Below are positions 34,290 to 43,026 of a DNA stretch of 64,000 nt, in pieces. This DNA comes from Gillisia sp. CAL575. Lineage in GTDB: Bacteria > Bacteroidota > Bacteroidia > Flavobacteriales > Flavobacteriaceae. Each line of letters opens with the position of its first letter. Positions within the stretch are counted from its first letter, which is position 1. The notes below the pieces were generated by a model. The model searched no databases and was not told the DNA's origin. It saw nothing but the letters and a program-made list of their open reading frames with translations. The stretch spans positions 310,001-374,000 of the forward strand of contig NZ_APHJ01000021.1 in the NCBI RefSeq assembly GCF_000403785.1, in the 5' to 3' direction. A program made the position numbers and the translations under genes.

Positions 34290-36470
34290 TTAGTTTGAAC
34301 TAAAATCGAATTCTTTTGGAGGAGTTGCTCCCATTAAATGAGTCACAAAATAATCCCATCTTTTTCTCATCATGTAATTAGAGTCTTGCCCAAAACCATG
34401 CCTTGCATTTGGAAAGATAACCAGATCGAAATCTTTATTTGCTTTTATCAAAGCGTCAACCACCAAATACGTGTTGTATGGTGGCACATTATCATCTAAT
34501 CCTCCATGAGCAAGCATCAGCTTCCCTTGAAGATTTTTAGCTAATAAAGCATTGGCTTGATCGTCATAATTAGATTTTCCCTCTTCATCTACTTCCATAA
34601 GTCCTATATATCGCTCTCCCCAATCGTCTTCATAATTTCGGCTATCATGATTTCCAGATTCAGATATACCAACCTTATAGAATTCAGGAAACTTGAACAT
34701 TGCAGATGCAGTAGCAAAACCACCGCCAGAATGTCCCCATATCCCAACTCTTTCTAGATCCAGATATCCATATTTTTCAGCTAATTGCTTTATCCCAGAA
34801 ATTTGGTCTTCTAAAGTGTTATCTGCCATGTTCCCATAACAGGCATCATGAAAAGATTTAGATCTATCTGGGTTACAAGTTCCATCTATTACCACTACGA
34901 TAAACCCTAATTCTGCCAAGGCTTGATGATCTCTTCTTACAGGAGAAAAAGATCTGCTTCCCACTCCACCGGCTTGCGGACCTGGATAAATATAATTTAC
35001 AACTGGATATTTTTTTGATTGATCTAGATCTGATGGAACAAACATAAGTCCGTATAAATCCCATTTATCATTGTTAGATCTTACTTTTATTGGAGTTGGA
35101 GCTTGCCAGCCAATTGCTTCTAATCTAGACAGATCAATTTTTTCTAATTCGGTAATCATTTTCCCATTAAGATCTCTTAGTACTGAAACTGGGGCAACAT
35201 TTGGCTGTGAATAAGTATCTACAAAATAGTTACTATCTGGAGCAAGCGAAACGCTGTGATTTCCATCTTCAGGAGTTAATAATTTTAAATTCTTCCCATT
35301 AAAGTCTATGCTGTAAAAATGAGTGAAATATGGATCTCTCCCCTTTTCCTTTCCATTTGCAAGAAAGTACAATTTTCTGTTCTTCTCATCCATTTTTAAT
35401 AGCTGAGTAACCACAAAATCTCCTTTGGTAATTTGATTCTTCAATTTTCCAGTTTCAAGATCATAGAGATATAAATGTCCCCAATTGTCCCTTTCTGAAT
35501 ACCAGATCACTTCATTTGTTTTTGGCAAATAACGCCAGTTAATAGCGCCTTGACCAGATTCGTACTGAGTTTCAACTTCTTCAGTAAAAATATTTCGCAC
35601 TTCCCCTGTATTCGCATCTGCGATTCTGAGCCCTGCAATTTTATGATCTCTGGAAGTAGAAACAAATACCAATTTACTGGCATCTTCATTCCACTGATTA
35701 TCATCGAAACTGCCTTCGCAGGAAATATCATCACATAAAGTTCCTCTTCGTGCATCTGCTGGCAATTGCAAACGAATAACTTTAGGAGTATCTACTTCTA
35801 TAATAACTCGATGTATGCGGATAATATCTTCATCTTGTGGCAAAGGGTATTTCCAGCTTTGTAAATTAGGTGCACCAATATTGGTAGATACCAAATACAT
35901 GTCACTCACATGACGTTGATCTTGTTGATAAGTTGCAATCTTTTTAGAGTCTGGTGACCAAAGTAGGATTGGCCGATCACTTTTTCGCCATCCCGCATTG
36001 TCTGTAGCATATCCAAAATTTTCAATCCCGTCTGTGGTAAGTTGAGTTTCCTTCTGAGAATCTAAATCTCTCATCCATAGATTCCAGTCCTTAATAAAAA
36101 TGCCTTTTTTCCCATCTGGAGAAACCACAACATCTCTTGATCCTGGTTTTTGAATATTTATTTTTTTCTTTTGTTTTTCAGTTAGCAAATCCTCTAAATT
36201 AGTAGCTTCCTTTTTTTTGCCAGATTTAGTATCTACTAGAATATAGCTAGATTCTCCGTTTTTTGAGGTTTGATACAAAAAATTGCCGTTCTCTAGCCAT
36301 TCAGGTTTCACGCTAGCCAGATCTACTAAAGGATAAACATTTGAGGGAAGAAATTTTGCTGCTTGTTCATAATCTTTTGTGGTGACTAATTTTTTATCAG
36401 TTTCCTGAGCATTCAAACTAATGCAAAAAAGTGAAATTAGAAGAAAACTGAAGGAGGATTTAAAAATCAT
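34290..36470 (-). CDS. S9 family dipeptidyl peptidase (DPP IV-like), exported
   Basis: A 726-residue serine peptidase with a signal peptide (about 1-20, SLNAQE), an N-terminal eight-bladed propeller (about 50-450) and a C-terminal alpha/beta-hydrolase domain. Catalytic triad: Ser581 in GHSGGGF, Asp in GLDDNVPP and His in ARHGFGQ. The propeller start carries TQLTTDGIENFGYA and a double-Glu-like YESGQGAINW region. Likely removes dipeptides from proline-containing peptides in the periplasm. A single-gene transcript seems likely. Confidence 0.93.
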   Translation of the reverse strand: MIFKSSFSFLLISLFCISLNAQETDKKLVTTKDYEQAAKFLPSNVYPLVDLASVKPEWLENGNFLYQTSKNGESSYILVDTKSGKKKEATNLEDLLTEKQKKKINIQKPGSRDVVVSPDGKKGIFIKDWNLWMRDLDSQKETQLTTDGIENFGYATDNAGWRKSDRPILLWSPDSKKIATYQQDQRHVSDMYLVSTNIGAPNLQSWKYPLPQDEDIIRIHRVIIEVDTPKVIRLQLPADARRGTLCDDISCEGSFDDNQWNEDASKLVFVSTSRDHKIAGLRIADANTGEVRNIFTEEVETQYESGQGAINWRYLPKTNEVIWYSERDNWGHLYLYDLETGKLKNQITKGDFVVTQLLKMDEKNRKLYFLANGKEKGRDPYFTHFYSIDFNGKNLKLLTPEDGNHSVSLAPDSNYFVDTYSQPNVAPVSVLRDLNGKMITELEKIDLSRLEAIGWQAPTPIKVRSNNDKWDLYGLMFVPSDLDQSKKYPVVNYIYPGPQAGGVGSRSFSPVRRDHQALAELGFIVVVIDGTCNPDRSKSFHDACYGNMADNTLEDQISGIKQLAEKYGYLDLERVGIWGHSGGGFATASAMFKFPEFYKVGISESGNHDSRNYEDDWGERYIGLMEVDEEGKSNYDDQANALLAKNLQGKLMLAHGGLDDNVPPYNTYLVVDALIKANKDFDLVIFPNARHGFGQDSNYMMRKRWDYFVTHLMGATPPKEFDFSSN

Positions 36471-36518
36471 ATATTTTATATTGAAGGCTTTATTATTATT
36501 GGTTTAAGATACTTATTA

Positions 36519-37097
36519 TTACTGAATCCCTATTTTAAGTTGATATTTATCTAACAAACCCGTAATAGCGGGCATCGAAAAAGAAGCTCCCTTCAATTTA
36601 TTAATTTCAGGATCTATAGAATAATTAAAAGCAGTACTAAAATTTGCCTTTTCGAGATTGGTTCTTTCAAAAACAGCCCCTGCAAGATCACAATTATCTA
36701 TTTTAATACTAGAAAGATTTGCTTCAGTAAAATCCACCTCTATCAACTTACAATCTAAAAAAATGGAGTTTGTCAATTTTACCTGATAAAAAGAGGAATG
36801 ATCTAATTGGCACTTAGTGAATTCTATAGCTAATCCGAAGCCATCAGAAAGATCGAATCTAATTCCTAACATTTTACACTCTTCAAATTTCACTTCCTGA
36901 AATGAAGTTCCAAAAATATTTGCCGAACTTAAGTTGCACCCAACAAATTCACATTCTATGAATTTGATCTTCGATAACTCTGAATTCGAAAAATCACACC
37001 CTGTAAATGTGCATAATTCATACTCTCCTTTTTGGATAGCAATTTTAGTATAATCTACTTTATTGAATTCTTGATCTTCGATCACTTGATATTGCAT
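36519..37097 (-). CDS. Pentapeptide-repeat protein, Qnr-like
   Basis: A 192-residue right-handed beta-helix protein composed of A(D/N)LXX-type repeats (CDFSN, CEFVG, CNLSS, ANIFG, VDFTE, ANLSS, CDLAG). The C terminus NYSIDPEINKLKGASFS...GLLDKYQLKI closely resembles the C-terminal capping and dimer segment of Qnr proteins, and an interruption in the repeats (FDLSDGFGLAIEF) sits where Qnr loops occur. Qnr-family proteins mimic DNA and shield gyrase from quinolones; whether this chromosomal homologue does so is not known. Confidence 0.82.
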   Translation of the reverse strand: MQYQVIEDQEFNKVDYTKIAIQKGEYELCTFTGCDFSNSELSKIKFIECEFVGCNLSSANIFGTSFQEVKFEECKMLGIRFDLSDGFGLAIEFTKCQLDHSSFYQVKLTNSIFLDCKLIEVDFTEANLSSIKIDNCDLAGAVFERTNLEKANFSTAFNYSIDPEINKLKGASFSMPAITGLLDKYQLKIGIQ

Positions 37098-37169
37098 TGA
37101 AACTAGTTTATTGCTTTGAGTAATTAAATAGAATTTTTTTTATAGTAATTCTAATTACATGATCTTCAT

Positions 37170-39320
37170 CTATGAACTTCCTTTGAAATAATTAAAGATA
37201 TCTTTAGCTGCTTTATCCAGCCTCTCTATGGGCGGTAATAAAGATGGGTTGTTTAAACCCATTAAAACCTCTTCTGAAACCCCATTTTGTCTAGGGTAAA
37301 TCAAAATAAAACTATTGTTGGGAAAATAGGTGGTTATAAGATCTGAAGTTTTATTCATTTCCTTATTATATGAAGTTTGGTTCTCTCTACTAAGTACAAG
37401 AATTATATTATCGTCTACCATTACCTCAGCAGCTATTTCCGAAAAATTATTCCATGTATTATAGCTTTTAAACTCTGCTTCTATCTGATGTAATTTTTGA
37501 ATTTCCAATAGAATTTCCAAAGTTCTGCTAGGTGCATAGAAAAGAAGTTTTGCTCCAGAATTCCGTGAAATATTCCAAACCTTCAGCAACCAAAACCGAA
37601 AACCAATTTCGTTTTCTGCAAAAGCAGGAATTATTATTACATGCCTTTTAATCGTGGCCATTGGTTGAACTGCCTTGTAAACAAAAGTTGTAGCGTCACT
37701 ATTTGATAAAATGCCATTGGTCAGCTTACCTAAGAAATTTTCTGATATCGCTTTTCCGGAATGAAATCCTAGCACCAGATCTGTGATATTATTTTCTTTA
37801 ATCACTCCTGTAATCCCATTGGTAATATTAAAATCATATCTCAATAATCGCTGTAAAAATACATCTGTAGAAGCAGCCATGTCTTCAGCTTTTTCCAAGA
37901 TCTTTTTTGCTCTTTGATTCTCTTCCTCAGTAGAGGTGTTATTTAAAACAATATTTAAGGCATATAATCCATGCTTGTTGCTTTTAGACTTAATAAGTGT
38001 ACTAAAATTAATAAGTTCTTCTACAGTTTCTGGGTTGCTAATCGGGATTAAAATCCTTTCTTCATTTTCATTTTCTTCTCTTTCCAGAGTTTGAGTTCCA
38101 GATAAAGATAAATTTCGTGCACCTTTTTGAGCAACAAAAGTTGCAATGGTACAGGTGATTAGAATCATAATAATTGCACCGTTCAAAATACTTTCTCCTA
38201 GAAGCCTTATAGGTTCTCCGTCTGGGGTTTCACCAATAATAACATTATAGCCTATAAGTACCGCTGCCAATGTAGCTGCAGCTTGTGCGTTACTCAGTCC
38301 GAATATTAATCTACGCTCATCAATGCTGAAATTAAGGGATTTTTGTGTGAGCCAAGCAGCAATATACTTACAAGAAGTGGCTGTAATGGTCATAACTGCA
38401 GCGACTTTTATAGTTTCAAAATCTGAAATAAATGCCTTATAATTAACAAGCATTCCCACTCCAATTAGAAAAAAGGGAATGAAAATAGCATTCCCAACAA
38501 ATTCTATTCTATTCATTAAAGGCGAGGTAGTAGGAATTAATCTATTTAATGCTAGTCCAGTAAGAAAAGCACCAATTATCGCCTCTACTCCAGCTAATTC
38601 TGCTAGAAAAGAACCCAAGAACACCATGGCTAACACAAAAATATATTGAGAAACTTTATCCTGATATTTTTTAAGGAACCATCTACCTATTATAGGGAAA
38701 ACATAGAGAACAATAAAGCCGAAAACTAAAATGGAAATGCTGAGTTTAATCCAAAACTGCATGTTAACTTCTCCATTATGCATACCAACAATAACAGCCA
38801 AAACTAAAAGGGCAAGGATATCTGTGATCATTGTTCCACCCACAGAAATATTTACAGCTCTGTTCTTTGTGACTCCAAACTTGCTTAAAATTGGATATGC
38901 TATCAAGGTATGAGACGCGAACATACTTGCAAGCAGCACGGAAGTAATTGTAGAAAAATCTAAAATATAAATACCAACTAATATTCCAATAATCATAGGA
39001 ATTAGAAAAGTATACATTCCGAAAAGAAAACTTTTGGCGCTGTTGCGTTTAAATTCGGCCATATCTATTTCTAGGCCTGCCAAAAACATGATGTAAAGAA
39101 GACCCGCTGTTCCAGAGAGAATAATGCTACTATCTCTTAGCAGCAAATTAAACCCGTTAGGACCTATGATTGCCCCTGCTATAATAAGACCTAAAATATG
39201 TGGGATTTTTAATTTCCCAAGAAATATTGGCGCAATTAGAATTATAATAAGGATTATCAAGAACTTCAATACCGGATTGGTAAGCGGAAGTGATGTTTCT
39301 ATAATGTTTAAGAATACCAT
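37170..39320 (-). CDS. CPA2 cation:proton antiporter with C-terminal UspA-like region
   Basis: A 716-residue membrane protein. Residues about 15-400 form some twelve hydrophobic segments with the CPA2 features PHILGLIIAGAIIGP, YIMFLAGLEIDM and ANSVGGTMITDILALL-type glycine-rich helices (here SVGGTMITDILALL); the C-terminal 290 residues are a cytoplasmic universal-stress-like double domain. Na+/H+ or K+/H+ exchange for pH and salt balance is likely; no TrkA-N domain is present. Confidence 0.88.
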   Translation of the reverse strand: MVFLNIIETSLPLTNPVLKFLIILIIILIAPIFLGKLKIPHILGLIIAGAIIGPNGFNLLLRDSSIILSGTAGLLYIMFLAGLEIDMAEFKRNSAKSFLFGMYTFLIPMIIGILVGIYILDFSTITSVLLASMFASHTLIAYPILSKFGVTKNRAVNISVGGTMITDILALLVLAVIVGMHNGEVNMQFWIKLSISILVFGFIVLYVFPIIGRWFLKKYQDKVSQYIFVLAMVFLGSFLAELAGVEAIIGAFLTGLALNRLIPTTSPLMNRIEFVGNAIFIPFFLIGVGMLVNYKAFISDFETIKVAAVMTITATSCKYIAAWLTQKSLNFSIDERRLIFGLSNAQAAATLAAVLIGYNVIIGETPDGEPIRLLGESILNGAIIMILITCTIATFVAQKGARNLSLSGTQTLEREENENEERILIPISNPETVEELINFSTLIKSKSNKHGLYALNIVLNNTSTEEENQRAKKILEKAEDMAASTDVFLQRLLRYDFNITNGITGVIKENNITDLVLGFHSGKAISENFLGKLTNGILSNSDATTFVYKAVQPMATIKRHVIIIPAFAENEIGFRFWLLKVWNISRNSGAKLLFYAPSRTLEILLEIQKLHQIEAEFKSYNTWNNFSEIAAEVMVDDNIILVLSRENQTSYNKEMNKTSDLITTYFPNNSFILIYPRQNGVSEEVLMGLNNPSLLPPIERLDKAAKDIFNYFKGSS

Positions 39321-39496
39321 AAATCTATATTCGGTTAAGAAAAAATAAAAATCCCTTAGTAGAAGCGCGTTACTTCCTTAAGTAATATTACGAAAAAATA
39401 CATCTTAGATTATTTAATTATCCGACAACAAACACTTACAAACGAAAGTAAACGAAAACAAGTCTTTCCCAACCGAATACCGCTGAAGTGCTCATA

Positions 39497-39504
39497 TACA
39501 TTTG
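39497..39504 (+). promoter_or_regulatory. Putative -7 box of ssb
   Basis: TACATTTG matches TAnnTTTG, 49 bp before the ssb ATG. No good -33 element was found. Confidence 0.4.
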
Positions 39505-39553
39505 TCCTGTTGAAATGAACCAATGATTTTCAACTGCAATAAATTCTATAGTT

Positions 39554-39886
39554 ATGAGCACTTTAAGAAACAAAGTTCAATTGATCGGGAACGTAGGTAA
39601 TGATCCTGAAATCGTACATCTGGAATCAGGGAAAATCCTGGCAAAATTCACCATGGCAACCAATGAATCCTATAAAAATGCAAAAGGAGATAAAATAACC
39701 GATACGCAATGGCATAATATTGTTGCTTGGGGAAAAACAGCCGAATTGGTAGAAAATTATGTCCCAAAAGGAAAAGAAGTAGGAATAGAAGGAAAATTGA
39801 CTTCCCGTAGTTATGAAGATAAAGAAGGAGTGAAAAAGTATATTACAGAGATCGTATGTAGCGAATTACTACTGCTAGGAAAATAA
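39554..39886 (+). CDS. ssb: Single-stranded DNA-binding protein, short form
   Basis: A 110-residue OB-fold SSB. MSTLRNKVQLIGNVGNDPEI and the strands FTMATNESYKN, TQWHNIVAWGKTAELVENYV and GKLTSRSYEDKEG are the standard SSB core. The protein stops at SELLLLGK just after the core and lacks the disordered tail and acidic DDDIPF-like tip that recruit partner proteins. It is probably a paralogue of a full-length SSB encoded elsewhere. Followed by a terminator. Confidence 0.93.
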   Translation: MSTLRNKVQLIGNVGNDPEIVHLESGKILAKFTMATNESYKNAKGDKITDTQWHNIVAWGKTAELVENYVPKGKEVGIEGKLTSRSYEDKEGVKKYITEIVCSELLLLGK

Positions 39887-39920
39887 TTCTCGACGAAAAG
39901 CTTTCAATACTTTTCAAAAT

Positions 39921-39958
39921 AAAAAGCTCCAAGAAATTAAATTATCTTGGAGCTTTTT
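39921..39958. terminator. Bidirectional rho-independent terminator
   Basis: Stem AAAAAGCTCCAAG / CTTGGAGCTTTTT with a 12-nt AT-rich loop, between the convergent ssb and acs genes. Confidence 0.9.
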
Positions 39959-39987
39959 ATTTATATGTTTTTCTTGTAAAATATAGA

Positions 39988-41895
39988 CTATAGTGCATGA
40001 TCTATAATATCTTGCACAACTTCAGGATTTAACAACGTACTTGTATCTCCCAAACTATCTGTTTCATTACAAGCAATTTTTCGCAAGATCCGTCTCATTA
40101 TTTTTCCAGATCTTGTTTTAGGCAAACCTTGTGTAAATTGGATTTTGTCCAATTTTGCGATAGGTCCAATATGTTCTGTAATGATTTGATTGATCTCTTT
40201 TCTCAAATTATCATGAATTCTAGACTCTCCAGTTTCCTTAAGTATTACATAACCGTAAAGTGCATTTCCCTTTACATCATGCGGAAATCCAACAATAGCA
40301 GATTCTGCAACTGCGGGATGCTCGTTTATAGCATCTTCAATTGGTGCTGTTCCTAAATTATGACCAGAAACAATGATCACATCGTCTACTCTTCCTGTAA
40401 TTCTATAATAACCAACTGAATCTCTTAATGCTCCGTCTCCTGTAAAATACTTGTTTTCGAAAGCAGAGAAATAGGTGTCTTTATATCTCTTATGATCTCC
40501 CCATATCGTTCTTGCCATTCCTGGCCAGGGAAATTTTATACACAAACGACCATCAACTTGATCTCCCATTATCTCTTCCCCTTTTTCATCCATTAATGCC
40601 GGCTGAATCCCTGGTAATGGTAAGGTTGCATAGGTAGGAATGGTTGGTGTGCAATATGGAATTGGTGAGATCATGATCCCTCCAGTTTCTGTTTGCCACC
40701 AAGTATCCACAATCGGGCTTTTCTTTTTGCCAACATTGTCATTATACCAGTGCCAAGCTTCCTCATTAATAGGTTCTCCAACAGTTCCAAGAACTTTTAG
40801 TGAAGAAAGATCATGATTCTCTACATAATCTAGTTTCTCTTTAGCCAAGGCACGAATAGCTGTGGGTGCTGTGTAAAACTGGTTCACTTTATGTTTTTCT
40901 ATGATATCCCAGAACCTCCCAAAATCTGGATGGTTTGGAACTCCCTCGAACATTAACGTTGTTGCTCCATTTGCCAGAGGTCCATAAACTATATAACTAT
41001 GTCCAGTAATCCAACCAATATCTGCGGTACACCAGTAAACATCGCCTTCTTTATACTGAAAAACATTTTTAAAGGTATAAGCACTATATACCATATAACC
41101 CGCAGTAGTATGCAACATTCCTTTAGGTCTTCCTGTAGACCCTGAAGTATACAAAATGAATAGCGGATCCTCTGCATCCATTATTTCTATCTGGCATTCC
41201 CTACTCGCATTATCTAAAAGCGGCTGTAACCAATGATCTCTTCCTTCTTTCATATTAATATCTGCCTCTGTACGCTTCACCACTAAAACAGATTTTATGG
41301 TTGGTGTATTCTCCAAAGCTTCATCTACAATTCCTTTAAGATCTATTTTTTTTGTTCCGCGGAAAGAACCATCGGAAGTAATAACCATATTACATTCACA
41401 ATCATTGATTCTAGTAGACAAAGCAGTTGCTGAAAAGCCTGCAAACACTACAGAATGGACTGCACCAATCCGTGCACATGCTAAAACAGAAACCGCGAGT
41501 TCGGGAATCATAGGTAAATAAATACATACCCTATCTCCTTTTTTAATGCCTTGATCTTTCAAAACATTGGCAAAAGCACAAACTTTTTCATGTAGTTGTT
41601 TGTAACTAATATGTTGTGCCTCTTCTGAAGGATCGTTTGGTTCAAAAATAATTGCAGTTTTATCAGCTTTAGTAGCCAAATGCCTGTCAATACAGTTTTC
41701 AGTAATATTTAATTGAGCTCCCTCAAACCACTTAACTTCAGGTTTAGAAAAATCCCAATCCAATACCTTATTCCATGGTTTTCGCCATACAAAATGTTCT
41801 TCGGCAATCTCTGCCCAGAAATTTTCCGGATCTCGAACCGATTTTCTATATACTTGGTAATACTCCTCTAAATTTTTTATGTGGTAACTGCTCAT
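39988..41895 (-). CDS. acs: Acetyl-CoA synthetase (AMP-forming)
   Basis: Activates acetate to acetyl-CoA via acetyl-AMP. The 635-residue ANL-superfamily enzyme shows the ATP-binding loop YTSGSTGRPKG, the A5 motif DTWWQTETG, the hinge region ITGRVDDVI and the C-terminal PKTRSGKIMRR with the catalytic Lys598, the residue that is reversibly acetylated in the family. The gene upstream encodes a histone-deacetylase-family protein, a plausible regulator of that lysine. Confidence 0.96.
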   Translation of the reverse strand: MSSYHIKNLEEYYQVYRKSVRDPENFWAEIAEEHFVWRKPWNKVLDWDFSKPEVKWFEGAQLNITENCIDRHLATKADKTAIIFEPNDPSEEAQHISYKQLHEKVCAFANVLKDQGIKKGDRVCIYLPMIPELAVSVLACARIGAVHSVVFAGFSATALSTRINDCECNMVITSDGSFRGTKKIDLKGIVDEALENTPTIKSVLVVKRTEADINMKEGRDHWLQPLLDNASRECQIEIMDAEDPLFILYTSGSTGRPKGMLHTTAGYMVYSAYTFKNVFQYKEGDVYWCTADIGWITGHSYIVYGPLANGATTLMFEGVPNHPDFGRFWDIIEKHKVNQFYTAPTAIRALAKEKLDYVENHDLSSLKVLGTVGEPINEEAWHWYNDNVGKKKSPIVDTWWQTETGGIMISPIPYCTPTIPTYATLPLPGIQPALMDEKGEEIMGDQVDGRLCIKFPWPGMARTIWGDHKRYKDTYFSAFENKYFTGDGALRDSVGYYRITGRVDDVIIVSGHNLGTAPIEDAINEHPAVAESAIVGFPHDVKGNALYGYVILKETGESRIHDNLRKEINQIITEHIGPIAKLDKIQFTQGLPKTRSGKIMRRILRKIACNETDSLGDTSTLLNPEVVQDIIDHAL

Positions 41896-42022
41896 ATTGA
41901 AATCAAAATTTTAATCTGCTTCTAAGATATAGAATTTAAAATAGTATCAATAATAGGAAGTATAATTATGAGAGAATAGGCTTAATTATTTAGAGAGGAT
42001 TGTTATTTATAATAGAAACGAT

Positions 42023-42925
42023 CTAAAAATAGATCTTTTGAGCCATACGAAAAGTATTCGCATGCGCCTCTAATATAATTTTAATATTTGGAGAATATCC
42101 ACCACCCATACTTACTTGAACCGGGATCTTGAGATCGTGGCAAGTTTGCAAAACAAATCGATCTCGATCTTTACAAGCATCAATGCTACAACCTAACTTT
42201 CCTAATTTATCAGTTGACAGGATATCCACCCCACTTAAAAAGAAGATGAATTCTGGCTTCTCTTTTTCTATAAGTTCTGGAAGAATTTGTTTCAATATTT
42301 TAAGATATTCTTTATCTCCAGTTTGGTCTGCTAATTCGATATCCAAATCGGATATTTCCTTTCTGAATGGATAATTATTTTTTCCATGCATCGAGAAGGT
42401 GAAAACTGAAGCATCATTTTGAAAGATCTCTGCGGTTCCATTTCCCTGATGCACATCCAAATCTACAATTAGAATCTTCTTAATTCCTTTTTCCTTCTGA
42501 ATGTATCGAGCAGCAATGGCTTGATCATTCAATAAACAAAAAGCTTCCCCATGACTGGAGTAGGCATGATGAGTTCCTCCTGCAATATTCATTGCAACCC
42601 CATGTTCTAAAGCATAATCACAGCCTTTCATAGTTCCATCTGCAATAATAAGTTCTCTCTGAATAAGCTCTTTGGAAAGAGGAAAGCCGATTTTTCTGGC
42701 AGCTCGTTTTTCAATAGTAAGACTCAATAGATTGTTTACATATTCCTGACTGTGAACCGTCAAAATATTAGATATTTCAGGTAGTTCTGGTTCAAAGAAA
42801 TTCTCCTTGGTACAAGTTCCTTCGTGGAGCAATTGCTTTGGTAGCAGATCATATTTTTCCATCGGAAACCGATGTCCATCTGGTAAAGGATGTTTAAAAA
42901 TAGGATGGTAAGCTATTTTAAGCAT
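42023..42925 (-). CDS. Histone deacetylase-family (AcuC-like) deacetylase
   Basis: A 300-residue arginase/deacetylase-fold protein. Active-site features: His119-His120 in GGTHHAY, zinc ligands Asp157 and His159 in DLDVHQGNG, Asp234 in SGVDIL and the transition-state Tyr277 in GGGYS. All key residues of the zinc deacetylases are present, so it should be active. It lies 127 bp upstream of acs on the same strand. In Bacillus, AcuC of this superfamily deacetylates Acs; the same partnership is inferred here from position. Confidence 0.88.
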   Translation of the reverse strand: MLKIAYHPIFKHPLPDGHRFPMEKYDLLPKQLLHEGTCTKENFFEPELPEISNILTVHSQEYVNNLLSLTIEKRAARKIGFPLSKELIQRELIIADGTMKGCDYALEHGVAMNIAGGTHHAYSSHGEAFCLLNDQAIAARYIQKEKGIKKILIVDLDVHQGNGTAEIFQNDASVFTFSMHGKNNYPFRKEISDLDIELADQTGDKEYLKILKQILPELIEKEKPEFIFFLSGVDILSTDKLGKLGCSIDACKDRDRFVLQTCHDLKIPVQVSMGGGYSPNIKIILEAHANTFRMAQKIYF

Positions 42926-42954
42926 TTAACTTTTAAGTGGATTAGATTGAAACC

Positions 42955-43025
42955 TCTCGACTCCGCTCGAGGTGACATTTTATTGTTATTATAAATCGAT
43001 ACTGTCAGTTCGAGCGGAATCGAGA
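42955..43025. repeat. Dispersed palindrome, CTCGAG family
   Basis: Arms of 23 bp (42955-42977, TCTCGACTCCGCTCGAGGTG...; 43003-43025, inverse) matching at about 20 positions around a 25-nt AT-rich loop. The arm sequence is a relative of the motif repeated in the tandem array at 25599-26229 (TGTCATTTCGAGCGGAG). Lies just after the metG stop, so it may also end that transcript. Confidence 0.75.
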
Positions 43026-43026
43026 A

